A DNA stretch of 34,586 nucleotides from a virus, in the IMG/VR virus record IMGVR_UViG_3300017781_000056, positions 1 to 34,586 of that record; one strand, 5' to 3'. Positions 5,940 to 14,697 of the stretch are shown here, in pieces. The position numbers and the translations under genes are program-made. The first letter of the stretch is position 1. The number at the start of each line of letters is the position of its first letter. The notes below the pieces were generated by a model. The model made no database searches, was not told the origin of the DNA, and worked only from the letters and a program-made list of their open reading frames with translations.

Positions 5940-8348
5940 TCATTTGATTGCCATATATAAGTAGGTTTCGCTGTTGTTTATTGCATAGCCTGAAGCCTTT
6001 AACTCAAAACCGTTACTTAAAAAATCTATGTCGTATCCGCTACTGAATGCAGCTTCATTAGAATTTTTATTTGCTGCTAATACCGCCGTATTTGGGTTTG
6101 TGGTATCCCTTCTATTATCATAAATTACCCAATCTCCACCAGTACTTGAATTTGTTATTCTTTTTATCATAAGAAAAGAAGGTTTAAAACCATTACTTCC
6201 GCCTGATTGTCCGTTATCAGTTGTGTAAATTATTTTACCACTTGTACTTCCATCGCCTAAATAACTCCCTATCTTTTGATAACCTGCAACGCTGTGGAAG
6301 CAATAATTTATCATAGTTCCACTTGTCCTCGAATAAATATAGTCAGTAGTTGGTAGAGAAAGCGTTGAATCTCCTTTACCAGCTGAATCATTAAGAACTA
6401 TAAAATCGTTTGAACCATCAATAACAGTTGTAAATACAAACCAATTTTCAACTGCACCCGTTTGTTTATTAATAATCAGTTCAGGGGCTTGATTTAACCC
6501 GTGATAAACTGTCTGATTAACTGTACCACTTCCTGTGTATTTTACTATACTAAATCCAGCAGCCGTATTTGCACTAACATCTGCAGTAATTTGAGCATCT
6601 CCATTGTTATTAGTTGAAACAGGTGTACCCCCACCTTTCCAAACCCACGAAACAAACGATTCATTATTAGCATTTATACCAGCAGCAGATCCTAAAAAGA
6701 ATCCGTTTTTTTCAAATGAATCAACTCCACTTTCTGTAAATTCAATATTTTGTAAGTTACTATAAAGACCTTTTGTCGCACCTCTAACTGAATCAAATAA
6801 TCTGTGGTCTCTACCACTTCCATCTCTTGCTTTTAACCAAACTAATCCACCATCAGTTTCCAAGTCCATTCCTACATTAGAAATATATTGATTTGCAGCA
6901 GTACCTTTATACAATACAGCCTTAAAGTTACTTGTATCTGTTTCAGGCTTTTCATTGTAAAGACTTGTAACATTTGCAGGACTAAGTTCGTCAGCAAATA
7001 TTCTTACTTGGTCGATAGAACCGCTAAAATGATGTCTATCACCAACCGATTGGTCTTCATTTACTCCAAGTGCTAAATCTCTTGCACTATTAAAACCTTG
7101 TGTAGAATTTCCTTGTCCCGCTAAACTCCCATTCAAATATATTTTAATTCCATTGGTAACTCCACCACCTGTTACATCCCAAGTGGCTACTATATGATTC
7201 CAATTATTATTTGAAAAAGATTGTGATACTTGAGCAAAACCACCATCACCACCATTTACACTTACAAAGATATTGTGTGGACTTGAGCCTGAAATAAAAA
7301 TCCTATTTTGAGCAAGTACAGTATCATTATCTCCAATATCTAATATAGCAATATTACCGCTTGGAGAGTAATCTGTTGCTTTTATCCAAACACTCGCAGA
7401 CATTTTTACTTGAGTATTGTCAAATAAACTTTCTCTTGTTATTTTACTACTACTCCCATTAAATACCGCAGCTTGACCATAGCGACCAAAACGATATTCA
7501 ATATTTGTTTCTGTACCATCATTGGTTCCTTTACTATCCTCTGCTGAATTATCTAATTTGTAATAAGCAGCATTTATAACAGGATAATCTTTATCATCAG
7601 TTGTAGATGTATGGACACACGCTGTTTCTCCATTTCCACTATTCCATAAAGTAGATATTTGATTTGTGTCGAGTGCTGCTGTAAAGTATCGCACTTGGTC
7701 TATACTTCCATTAAAATAACCATAAGTATTACTACCAACTTCCCTTGCACCTATTCCAAAGTTGTGATTTGTTCTATAAGCTAAACTACCTCCAGTAAAA
7801 GTAAAATCTTGTTCTTCAACATTATTTAAAAAAGTCTTGCAACTTGAACCATCAACAACATAAACAAGATGCGCCCAAGTATTATCTGTTAATGAAGTAG
7901 AACCATTCCTTGTAGCTGGAGAAGTTGTGCCACCATTCCCTATAACAGAAATTTTGTCAGCATTTATACCAAATGCAGCACCACCATTTGTACCATCATT
8001 ATCATAAGCGTTGAATAAAGTTGCATTTGTTTGTGTCCAATCACTTGACTTTGCCCACAATGAAATTGTAAATGTTGTGTTTTTAAATGAATTATCTGCA
8101 AGTCGTATTATACTACTACTACCATTAAACCTTGCACCATTTAGAGTCTTTCCTGAAACTCCAAAGTCAACGTTTGTAGGTGTGCCATTATATAGACCTG
8201 AAGCGTCACTTGCATCATAATCCATTGAGTATAATGCCTTGCCATTATCGTTAGAAGTTCCTGTAAATGGGTTTACGTTTTCAGTAAAACAAGCTCCTGA
8301 AGAGGCAACAATACCTCCTGTAGTAAAGAATTTTTTGTTAAAAGCCAT
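5940..8348 (-). CDS. Tail fibre / receptor-binding protein with two LamG-like domains
   Basis: This 802-aa protein carries two concanavalin A-like (LamG/LamGL) jelly-roll domains at about 55-235 and 270-465. Both show the typical pattern FNGSSS(I/K)I, WAHLVYV or WNHIVATWD, and a closing FNGSIDQVRYF or FSGSIDQVRIF. The C-terminal half (about 475-802) has repeated WVWKGGG, IVKYTGSGTVNQTV-H-GLNQAPE and SFLMIKR segments typical of a fibre domain common in marine phages. Such domains bind glycans. It is the last large structural gene and its start shares a base with the stop of the preceding gene. Role in host adsorption is inferred from domains and position. Confidence 0.85.
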   Translation of the reverse strand: MAFNKKFFTTGGIVASSGACFTENVNPFTGTSNDNGKALYSMDYDASDASGLYNGTPTNVDFGVSGKTLNGARFNGSSSIIRLADNSFKNTTFTISLWAKSSDWTQTNATLFNAYDNDGTNGGAAFGINADKISVIGNGGTTSPATRNGSTSLTDNTWAHLVYVVDGSSCKTFLNNVEEQDFTFTGGSLAYRTNHNFGIGAREVGSNTYGYFNGSIDQVRYFTAALDTNQISTLWNSGNGETACVHTSTTDDKDYPVINAAYYKLDNSAEDSKGTNDGTETNIEYRFGRYGQAAVFNGSSSKITRESLFDNTQVKMSASVWIKATDYSPSGNIAILDIGDNDTVLAQNRIFISGSSPHNIFVSVNGGDGGFAQVSQSFSNNNWNHIVATWDVTGGGVTNGIKIYLNGSLAGQGNSTQGFNSARDLALGVNEDQSVGDRHHFSGSIDQVRIFADELSPANVTSLYNEKPETDTSNFKAVLYKGTAANQYISNVGMDLETDGGLVWLKARDGSGRDHRLFDSVRGATKGLYSNLQNIEFTESGVDSFEKNGFFLGSAAGINANNESFVSWVWKGGGTPVSTNNNGDAQITADVSANTAAGFSIVKYTGSGTVNQTVYHGLNQAPELIINKQTGAVENWFVFTTVIDGSNDFIVLNDSAGKGDSTLSLPTTDYIYSRTSGTMINYCFHSVAGYQKIGSYLGDGSTSGKIIYTTDNGQSGGSNGFKPSFLMIKRITNSSTGGDWVIYDNRRDTTNPNTAVLAANKNSNEAAFSSGYDIDFLSNGFELKASGYAINNSETYLYMAIK

Positions 8349-8905
8349 TAATCAAGTTTTACAGGAAAAAAGGTAACATCATAGCTTAAAAGACTTTCGT
8401 ATTTCTTTTTAGCGTTTACTTCTTTTTTCTTTTTATCATATTCAGCTATTATCTCTGCTCTTTTAGTTTTTACATCTTCATCTATCGCAATATCTCTTTC
8501 TGCCTTTCTTACAACTTGCCAATCTGTCGAAGATAAAAGTTTATTAGCTTGACCTTTTAATCCTTCTATAATTTGTAATTTTTTAGTATCAACATCGTAA
8601 GTGTTTTTAAACTCTCCTGTTTTAACTAATTCGCCATCTTTTTCTTCTGTTACTTCATAGGTTGCAGAAAAATCAATGTCAGTTACTTTGCGTGTAAATA
8701 CTCTCTTCTTACTATCCCATTCTATACCACCGATATTTTGAGTTTGTGAATTATAAGAAGGCTGGACCACATCATAAAACCCTTCTGACTTTAATGTCTT
8801 TTCAGAAGCATTTCTGAAGTTTATAATATGTCCCTTTTTACCATTCCAAGTATCAGGTAATGTTGGGTAAGTGGTGATGTTTCCATCTATTTGTCTTGCT
8901 TTCAT
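8348..8905 (-). CDS. Tail fibre-associated protein, possible fibre assembly chaperone
   Basis: The 185-aa protein lies between two fibre genes. Its C-terminal segment LLSSTDWQVVRKAERDIAID, followed by a charged helix (EIIAEYDKKKKEV), resembles the end of fibre assembly proteins (LL--TDW motif). The N-terminal half (PTLPDTWNGKKGHIINFRNA) is of the kind found upstream of such domains. I infer an assembly or chaperone role. Confidence 0.6.
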   Translation of the reverse strand: MKARQIDGNITTYPTLPDTWNGKKGHIINFRNASEKTLKSEGFYDVVQPSYNSQTQNIGGIEWDSKKRVFTRKVTDIDFSATYEVTEEKDGELVKTGEFKNTYDVDTKKLQIIEGLKGQANKLLSSTDWQVVRKAERDIAIDEDVKTKRAEIIAEYDKKKKEVNAKKKYESLLSYDVTFFPVKLD

Positions 8906-8907
8906 AA

Positions 8908-9912
8908 TTAAGGTGTTGTATTAGTCTCATAATTAGCTATTGCATAACTAAGAAGTGCATCAGAATCATTATCATCTAAGCAAACTACTTGAATTAAATT
9001 CTTTTTTGCAGTATCTAAACTTGTAGATCCTACTTTACTGATAGTAGAAGTTGTAAAGCTATCAGCCAAAGTAATTGCAGCACTTGATAAATCTGACCCA
9101 GATAAAATTATATCAATAACAGTTCCCTTTTTCATACTTTGAATATTAAGGGTTGCTGTTGCAACATTGCCTGTTAATTCAAATATAGCGTATAAAGAAG
9201 CATTTAAATTTATTGTTCCTGTAGTTGTAGAAATATCTAATTTTTCTGTGTATCTAGCAGCTAACTGATCGTGATCTACTCCATTATCTGATATCTGAAT
9301 ATCATCAGCATTAGCTGTTATGCCAGTTCCTCCAATTACATTAAGTGTTCTAGTAGCGGTAATATCACCTCCACCAGTTAATCCTGTACCAGCAGTAACA
9401 GTAACAGTAGAGTGGTCTATATGTTCATTTCCCACGAAATTTGAAAGAGCATCGTGATCAACTGCACTTGCATCAACTGCAACATCATTTGCATTTACTG
9501 TTATACCAGTACCAGCTCCTACAGCTAAACTTGCATCTCCTGAAGTAGCATCTCCTGTAAGACCTCCTCCAGCAACTATGCCAGTTATATCCCCATCGAA
9601 TTTCTGCTCCCAAGTAAATCCTCCAGAACTTTGGTTATAAGTTAATACATAGCCATCAATAGCATTGTTTGCATTTAAATGTGCTTCGTTAATTGCTGAT
9701 GCTTTAATATTATCTGCATCTACAAATGGAGTTTGAACCACATTGGAACTATTTTGTGATCCGTATATTTCACCAAGTCTTGCGTTTATTCTGGTGAACG
9801 ACTCCCTTATTGTAGTTCCTGTAGAATCATTGGCTGTTGAACCAACAAAAGGAGTTCCAGCATTAGTGGGAGCTGAAGCACTTGTAGGGGTTATTAAATG
9901 AATTGTTGCCAT
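8908..9912 (-). CDS. Repetitive tail fibre protein
   Basis: This 334-aa protein has glycine-rich fibre repeats: GGGLTGDATSGDASLAVGAG, then GTGITVNANDVAVD, GTGLTGGGDITATRTL and GTGITANADDIQISD, spaced about 35-45 residues apart. The start is MATIHLITPTSASAPTNAG. The C-terminal part from about 225 (LDISTTTGTINLN) is beta-rich and may be the trimerisation or receptor-proximal tip. It is a typical elongated trimeric fibre and is followed by its probable assembly protein and the LamG fibre. Confidence 0.8.
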   Translation of the reverse strand: MATIHLITPTSASAPTNAGTPFVGSTANDSTGTTIRESFTRINARLGEIYGSQNSSNVVQTPFVDADNIKASAINEAHLNANNAIDGYVLTYNQSSGGFTWEQKFDGDITGIVAGGGLTGDATSGDASLAVGAGTGITVNANDVAVDASAVDHDALSNFVGNEHIDHSTVTVTAGTGLTGGGDITATRTLNVIGGTGITANADDIQISDNGVDHDQLAARYTEKLDISTTTGTINLNASLYAIFELTGNVATATLNIQSMKKGTVIDIILSGSDLSSAAITLADSFTTSTISKVGSTSLDTAKKNLIQVVCLDDNDSDALLSYAIANYETNTTP

Positions 9913-9922
9913 ATTTTTTTAT

Positions 9923-10144
9923 TTATAATTGTGTCTTGTCTGCTTTAAATGTTGTATTATCTGCTCTTAATGTACCTCCGAAATAACTGATTATATCAGC
10001 AGTGAAAGGAGTAACAGGAACTAATCCCCAACAATCAGGAGCTGAAATATCTGGAATATAAAAAGTACTCCATTGTTCGTCACCAAATCCATTGTTATCG
10101 TGGATCTCGCAATAAGTTTTTCCCCAATCTATCGAGTTTGCCAT
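9923..10144 (-). CDS. Small phage structural-region protein, 73 aa
   Basis: The product starts MANSIDWGKTYCEIHDNNGF and contains two cysteines and a C-terminal repeat of the type LRADNTTFKADKTQL. I recall similar proteins next to fibre and neck genes of flavobacterial phages. The function is unknown; a minor virion component fits the location. Confidence 0.65.
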   Translation of the reverse strand: MANSIDWGKTYCEIHDNNGFGDEQWSTFYIPDISAPDCWGLVPVTPFTADIISYFGGTLRADNTTFKADKTQL

Positions 10145-10207
10145 CTTTCTTTTTTAAGTAACTATTTAGCTTTATTTCGTTTTCTTGTTTAGGCTTATAT
10201 ACTTGCT

Positions 10208-10711
10208 TTACAATACCCATCCTTGATAGTAGTTTTCTTTGTCTGGGTGTATGTCTTCATTATTATTACTATAATATTCTGGAAACTTAGAACTAGCATT
10301 AAAACTCATATAGTCAATAAATCTATTAGTATAATATTCTGCATAATCCCTTTCTTTTGTAATTAATATATCAATTTCCTCTTTAGATGGTTGACTAGCG
10401 TTTTCGCTATTGTGTTTAAATACCCCTCCATTCGAAATAGTATAAGAAGCAAATGGAAGATATTCTGCCATAGCGTAATGAATTAACATAGGTTGTATAT
10501 AGTCATTTACTAAAGCTAAATAGTCTCCAGCTAAAGATGAACCAATTATATCATTACTTACTTTATCATATAAATCAGTACCTAAGAAGTTGCGAATATG
10601 TATTTCTTGGGCTAACTTAACAAATTGCAAGAACTTATCAGGGTCAACTGAACCGCTTAATGCAGTGTTTTTTACGATATCCGATCTCTTAATAAATAGT
10701 GGTGTTGCCAT
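10208..10711 (-). CDS. Head-tail adaptor-like protein
   Basis: This 167-aa, mainly helical protein begins MATPLFIKRSDIVKNTALSG and contains the conserved-looking LAQEIHIRNFLGTDLYDKVS and DYIQPMLIHYAMAEYLPF. The size, helical content and position directly after the portal gene fit a connector or head-completion adaptor, and a Bacteroidota-specific family is likely. The function is inferred from context. Its start shares one base with the portal stop. Confidence 0.6.
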   Translation of the reverse strand: MATPLFIKRSDIVKNTALSGSVDPDKFLQFVKLAQEIHIRNFLGTDLYDKVSNDIIGSSLAGDYLALVNDYIQPMLIHYAMAEYLPFASYTISNGGVFKHNSENASQPSKEEIDILITKERDYAEYYTNRFIDYMSFNASSKFPEYYSNNNEDIHPDKENYYQGWVL

Positions 10712-11937
10712 TAGTCAGTTTCTTCTATTTGTTCATTTACAGTTTCTTCTACATCTTTCTTAATTCCAGTTTCTTTCTCTATTTCACTATCGCTAACCGC
10801 ATTTGTTAAATCAGTAAACTCTAAAGGTTGGAGCGTTTTGAAGTAGATGTCAAGTTCTATACCATTGTATTCTAGTATTTTTTCAAGCTCATCTATAATA
10901 GTAACTTGCATTGGTCTAATTACAGTATTGTCCATAAGTAAAGATGCTGTCATAAGCTCATCAGCATTGTTACCGAGTCCTGTGTTATCTTTTATACCAA
11001 CTAACATCGGAGAAACAATTCTATGGGATACCATAATTTTCTTCATACTCTCATCAGATAAGAATTGATATTGTTGATGAACATCTGGTATAGTTACCTG
11101 ATCAGTGGTCGCAGCAAGTTCTTTACTATCGTTAAATGCTAATATAAACTTACCAGCATTACTAGTCCCACTGAATTTATCATATATGGATCTCTCAATA
11201 GCATCCCTTTGTTCTTTATCAGGAGTACCATTGTTAAAGTTAATCAACATAGAAGGTTGAAGCCCGTTTTGAATATTACTAATATGGTAGTTAGCAACTT
11301 CCTCTTCCAATTCACAATACTGTAATCCTCCTTGATAATCTACTGGGGAGTAATAATAAAACCCAGCTCTATATGGTCTGATATATAATATCTCTATCCC
11401 ATCTTTACTAGTACCAAAAGCTGATATTCTTTTTGGTTTATCATTCTTCTTTACTTTGGTCCAATCATTACTGTAATAATATGCCTTTATTTCGCCATCA
11501 GAAGCCTTCTCCGCCCTTATCGTCTCAATAGGTAAGTGTTCTACTTGTACTATCTGAGATCGGTCCTTAGAGTAGATTATTTGAAGAGCTGATTGACCCA
11601 TCATTTTATAATCATAACACACCTTCTTCATACAATCCTTAGAGAACAATTCTTTCATTTTATTGTAATCTTCTGGCTTGTCTTTACTATCAGTTGCATC
11701 TAGTCCTCTCCCATAAATCATTTCAGCTATTCCGTTTACAGCAGCGTTGTTTGTCGGAGACCCATTATATCTATCTATAAGATATTGAAAGTATTCGTTA
11801 TCATCTCCATATTCAACCCAATCATATCTTTTTGATTCAACAACTTTTGTTGATGTATAGCTAGACAGATTAACAACGTGGACAGTGTCTTTAGGTTTGG
11901 TTGGATTTGTTCTATTTCCAGATTTTCTTCTTGACAT
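10711..11937 (-). CDS. Portal protein
   Basis: The 408-aa protein forms the dodecameric ring at the capsid vertex through which DNA passes. Typical portal signatures are FQYLIDRYNGSPTNNAAVNG near the N-terminus (conserved in phage portals of Bacteroidota), a helical stem with ERSIYDKFSGTSNAGKFILA, and a C-terminal clip/wing region with NADELMTASLLMDNTVIRPM. The end is acidic (VEETVNEQIEETD). The length is slightly below the usual 420-500 aa. It is unusually placed after the capsid and tail tube genes in transcription order. Confidence 0.85.
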   Translation of the reverse strand: MSRRKSGNRTNPTKPKDTVHVVNLSSYTSTKVVESKRYDWVEYGDDNEYFQYLIDRYNGSPTNNAAVNGIAEMIYGRGLDATDSKDKPEDYNKMKELFSKDCMKKVCYDYKMMGQSALQIIYSKDRSQIVQVEHLPIETIRAEKASDGEIKAYYYSNDWTKVKKNDKPKRISAFGTSKDGIEILYIRPYRAGFYYYSPVDYQGGLQYCELEEEVANYHISNIQNGLQPSMLINFNNGTPDKEQRDAIERSIYDKFSGTSNAGKFILAFNDSKELAATTDQVTIPDVHQQYQFLSDESMKKIMVSHRIVSPMLVGIKDNTGLGNNADELMTASLLMDNTVIRPMQVTIIDELEKILEYNGIELDIYFKTLQPLEFTDLTNAVSDSEIEKETGIKKDVEETVNEQIEETD

Positions 11938-12278
11938 TATAGTATTATAAATTCATTATCGAAACTCGCTTCCTCAGTGTACTCATTCTGATTTACGAAG
12001 TATTTTTCTTTATCTTGTTGATCAGTCCCATAAATCAACCCTCTATATATTTCAGTTGAATCATTACTCGCTTTCTCAACAACGTATCTATATAGGGTAT
12101 CTTTAGCTACTGTAAAGTCACTAGTCAATACCATATACCCATTCTCAGTTGTCTTTGTTGGAGTAACTGTAGTTGTAGTTCTAGTCTCCTTATTAGTTAA
12201 TTTAATTACTGGAGCAGTAACATCTTCTCTAGGAATGATCTTTAATATCTTACTTCCTGTTATTGGTAATATTTCCAT
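11937..12278 (-). CDS. Small virion protein near the portal, 113 aa
   Basis: A beta-rich 113-aa protein with a Thr-rich segment (TNKETRTTTTVTPTKTTENG) and a C-terminus EEASFDNEFIIL. It lies between the tail tube terminator and the portal gene, sharing a base with the portal start. I believe similar proteins accompany portals in marine Bacteroidota phages. A connector or decoration role is a guess. Confidence 0.6.
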   Translation of the reverse strand: MEILPITGSKILKIIPREDVTAPVIKLTNKETRTTTTVTPTKTTENGYMVLTSDFTVAKDTLYRYVVEKASNDSTEIYRGLIYGTDQQDKEKYFVNQNEYTEEASFDNEFIIL

Positions 12279-12324
12279 ATAACAAAATAACTAATACCCT
12301 ATTGAATTGTTTTCTCTAATATAC

Positions 12325-12352
12325 AAAAAAAGGGGGTAAAATACCCCCTTTT
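12325..12352 (-). terminator. Intrinsic terminator behind the tail tube gene
   Basis: A ten-base stem (AAAGGGGGTA / TACCCCCTTT, 12342-12351 with 12329-12338) with a three-base loop ends in seven T on the minus strand. It is nearly symmetrical but follows only minus-strand genes. It probably attenuates transcription after the abundant tail tube protein. Confidence 0.85.
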
Positions 12353-12375
12353 GAATTAGAAACCCATCAATCTAA

Positions 12376-12927
12376 CTACACAGCACGTTGAGTAGATTGC
12401 GTTTCAGTTGAAGTCCCCATACCAGCGAAAGGATCCGCAGCAGTAGCTCCAGTTACAAAATTAGGCATTGTTATTTCGTTAGCAGTAAGAGTCAAGGTAT
12501 ATCCTTGAAGATCACCCATCGCAGTTCCAGTAACAGCTGTTCCGCCAGTCACTTCAGCTCCGTGTTCTCTACCAACACATAATACACTACCATCAAATGT
12601 TTCTACAAAAACGTGAGGTCTACCATAAGCCATAAGCTTTAGTTCTTTGTTGTCCTCTTTAGTTAGTTTATGTAGCGTTACGTTTAGTACTTGCTCAAAG
12701 AAGGTAGTACCATTCTCCAAGGAAGTTTGAATATTTGTTTCTAAAGAGGAGTTCCCTTTGACATCATAAGTATGGTAGTTAAAAGAACCAGCGAAATCAG
12801 TAATTTCATCGTTGCTACCTACAGTAACAGCTCCTAAATCTCCGAAATCAACAAAGTGAATCTTTCTAACACCACCTACAGCATCTTTACAAGGTTTTAA
12901 TCTTCCTCCAGTTAAATCACAAGCCAT
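12376..12927 (-). CDS. Major tail tube protein
   Basis: This 183-aa protein has the features of tail tube subunits: an N-terminal MACDLTGGRLKPCKDAVGG-V-KIHF start common in Bacteroidota phages, alternating beta strands with a helix (TTFFEQVLNVTLHKLTKEDN), and the late GYTLTLTANE strand typical of the fold. It is flanked on both sides by strong terminators, as expected for a protein made in large amounts. The identity as tail tube is by size, fold pattern and position next to the capsid gene. Confidence 0.72.
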   Translation of the reverse strand: MACDLTGGRLKPCKDAVGGVRKIHFVDFGDLGAVTVGSNDEITDFAGSFNYHTYDVKGNSSLETNIQTSLENGTTFFEQVLNVTLHKLTKEDNKELKLMAYGRPHVFVETFDGSVLCVGREHGAEVTGGTAVTGTAMGDLQGYTLTLTANEITMPNFVTGATAADPFAGMGTSTETQSTQRAV

Positions 12928-12940
12928 ATTTTAAAGTATT

Positions 12941-12977
12941 AAAAAAGGGTAGGTAGGCACTCGGCTCACCCACCCTT
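12941..12977 (-). terminator. Intrinsic terminator behind the major capsid gene
   Basis: On the minus strand a long stem GGGTGGGTGAGC / TGCCTACCTACCC (with wobbles and one mismatch) is followed by six T. It lies 20 bases after the capsid stop and would give a short, abundant capsid transcript with partial readthrough. Confidence 0.8.
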
Positions 12978-12997
12978 CTTGATTATTCAATTATTTA

Positions 12998-13954
12998 TTA
13001 GTTAGCAGAGTTGGTGATACCATAAGTAACGATATCTTCAATTATGCCATACTGTACTCCAGCGGTAAATCTCATTACAACTCTCACATTTTGAGAACCA
13101 TCAAGATCAGCCATATCGATTACTTTAACTTCGTTGTGGTCAGATAAAAGACCAGTTCCAAAGAACAAGTTAGACTTCTCAGCAGCAATTGCTTTGTTGT
13201 CAGCAAGACCATTAGCGACAAATAGTTTTACACCATCAAAACTAAGGCTTCCGTTATTCCACCATTGAGTTCCTTGTGCGTTTGTACCAGCAGCACCAAG
13301 TCCACTTGCACCAAATCCGCCTAATGCTCTAACATAAGCTCTAGCAATATTTTGAGAAACATAAATGTAAAGATCTTCATTTCCGTAAAGTGAAGATGGA
13401 ATTGCATCGACTATAGAGCCAATCTGTGCAATTACATTTGAAGAGTCAACTGTTGTACCAGCAACTTCTTGTGCAGATGGTAAAGCAGCATCTAAAGATA
13501 CTAATTTAGTAAGACCATCAAATTGTCCGTTGTTACTTGTATTCCCATCCCAGATGTTTTGCTCAGTTTTTTGTGCAACTTTAGTAGCAACGTGTCCAAT
13601 TAAGAAGTCACTAAAAGAAGGAGGAAGACTGTCGAAAGCAGAATATCCCATTTGAACAGCTTCCCAGTCAGCTACAAAATCCTTTTTACAAAGTTGTAGA
13701 TTGACTTGTTGCTCTTCTGGAGCAAGAATTTTTTCAGTAAGTGTCAAAGTAGAAGTTGCATCAAAGTCACAAGTAGCATCCTTAACGATTCCGTCAGAAG
13801 ATACTTTCTTTATAACCTCTTTTAACTTTACATTCGGTTTTACTGTAATACCGCCATTAGCGATAGTAGACCCCTCTAGTAAAGCTGCTGCAATATATTG
13901 TCCAGCAAATTCTCCAGAATAAGTAGGGGAAGTAATGTTAGTAGTTGTAGCCAT
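12998..13954 (-). CDS. Major capsid protein (HK97-like)
   Basis: A 318-aa protein with the expected features of the shell subunit. It has an N-arm (TSPTYSGEFAGQYIAAALL), an E-loop/P-domain region (LAPEEQQVNLQLCKKDFVAD) and a long helix region around DFLIGHVATKVAQKTEQNIW. The A-domain contains LYIYVSQNIARAYVRALGG, and the closing strands contain NVRVVMRFTAGVQYGI. The scaffold gene directly precedes it and a terminator directly follows, consistent with the most abundant virion protein. The HK97 fold is inferred. Confidence 0.85.
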   Translation of the reverse strand: MATTTNITSPTYSGEFAGQYIAAALLEGSTIANGGITVKPNVKLKEVIKKVSSDGIVKDATCDFDATSTLTLTEKILAPEEQQVNLQLCKKDFVADWEAVQMGYSAFDSLPPSFSDFLIGHVATKVAQKTEQNIWDGNTSNNGQFDGLTKLVSLDAALPSAQEVAGTTVDSSNVIAQIGSIVDAIPSSLYGNEDLYIYVSQNIARAYVRALGGFGASGLGAAGTNAQGTQWWNNGSLSFDGVKLFVANGLADNKAIAAEKSNLFFGTGLLSDHNEVKVIDMADLDGSQNVRVVMRFTAGVQYGIIEDIVTYGITNSAN

Positions 13955-13969
13955 TTTTATTTAATTTAA

Positions 13970-14494
13970 TTATTGTTTATTGTTAATTCTTGCCATCACA
14001 CGATCAAATGTGGTTTGAGGCTTGTTTTGTCCGTAAGTAAAGTTTAGCTTTTTTGCTTGTCCTTCTTCTGGATTGTGTTTGATTGCTTCAGCAGCTGGTT
14101 CTTTAGAAAGCTCTTCTACTTGCTCTGATAGAGCTTGTTTTTCTTTCTTCATATAACCCATCTCTTCATCAATCATTTTCTTAATTGCGTCAATCTCAGC
14201 TTTAAGCCTTGACATATCCTCAAGATATTTTTCTTCAGAGACATAACCCTCTGCTAAATTTTCGTCTTCTTGAGTTTCTACTTCCTCAGATGCTTCTACC
14301 TCTTCGATTGCTTCGGTAGGCTCTTCTGAAAGTTCAGTAGTTTCTTCTTTGACTTCTTCTTTTGCTTGATCTTCTTTAGTTTCTATAACTTCCTCTTTAA
14401 CCTCTACCTCAGAGATATCTTGAGCAAGTTCATCTTCTTTAGTAAGAATCGACAGCTTTTGTAGAATGTCATTCAAAATAGTTGTTGAACTCAT
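13970..14494 (-). CDS. Capsid scaffolding protein
   Basis: The 174-aa protein is extremely acidic and helical in the first 95 residues (long runs of Glu with Val, Thr and Lys). It then forms a coiled coil (LEDMSRLKAEIDAIKKMIDE) and ends in a basic segment (TFDRVMARINNKQ) that would bind the capsid protein. This composition and the place between the maturation protease and the capsid gene are those of a scaffold, which shapes the procapsid and is then removed. Confidence 0.8.
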   Translation of the reverse strand: MSSTTILNDILQKLSILTKEDELAQDISEVEVKEEVIETKEDQAKEEVKEETTELSEEPTEAIEEVEASEEVETQEDENLAEGYVSEEKYLEDMSRLKAEIDAIKKMIDEEMGYMKKEKQALSEQVEELSKEPAAEAIKHNPEEGQAKKLNFTYGQNKPQTTFDRVMARINNKQ

Positions 14495-14544
14495 AATAAT
14501 TATAATTTATTAAAATAACTGGTTGAAAAGTAAGTGTTGTATTT

Positions 14545-14697
14545 TTATATTTTTCCTATACCTTGAGCCTCAAGAGTCCCATCACAACAATCAATAGAAT
14601 ATGTTGTACCATCTGGACATAGACATCCCCTTCTACCATTCTTAGGAGACGTCCTAGATACAGTTGCTTTTTTTCTTCTTCTTATAGGTTTTTTCAT
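14545..14697 (-). CDS. Small basic, cysteine-containing protein, 50 aa
   Basis: The ORF from ATG 14697 overlaps the protease stop by four bases (ATGA). The N-terminus is highly basic (KKPIRRRKKATVSRTSPKNG) and the C-terminal half carries a compact motif GCLCPDGTTYSIDCCDG with four cysteines, ending LEAQGIG. Very similar Cys motifs with a final AQGIG occur, as far as I recall, at this place in marine Bacteroidota phages. It may fold as a zinc knuckle or be a small capsid component. The function is unknown. Confidence 0.8.
   Translation of the reverse strand: MKKPIRRRKKATVSRTSPKNGRRGCLCPDGTTYSIDCCDGTLEAQGIGKI

Noticed and set aside
10095-10220. A 41-codon minus-strand ORF (MGIVKQVYKPKQENEIKLNS...) filling the 63-base gap between the adaptor-like gene and the 73-aa gene.
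   Set aside because: It overlaps both neighbours and its end runs 50 bases into the 73-aa gene. Lysine-rich sequence is expected from AT-rich spacers.
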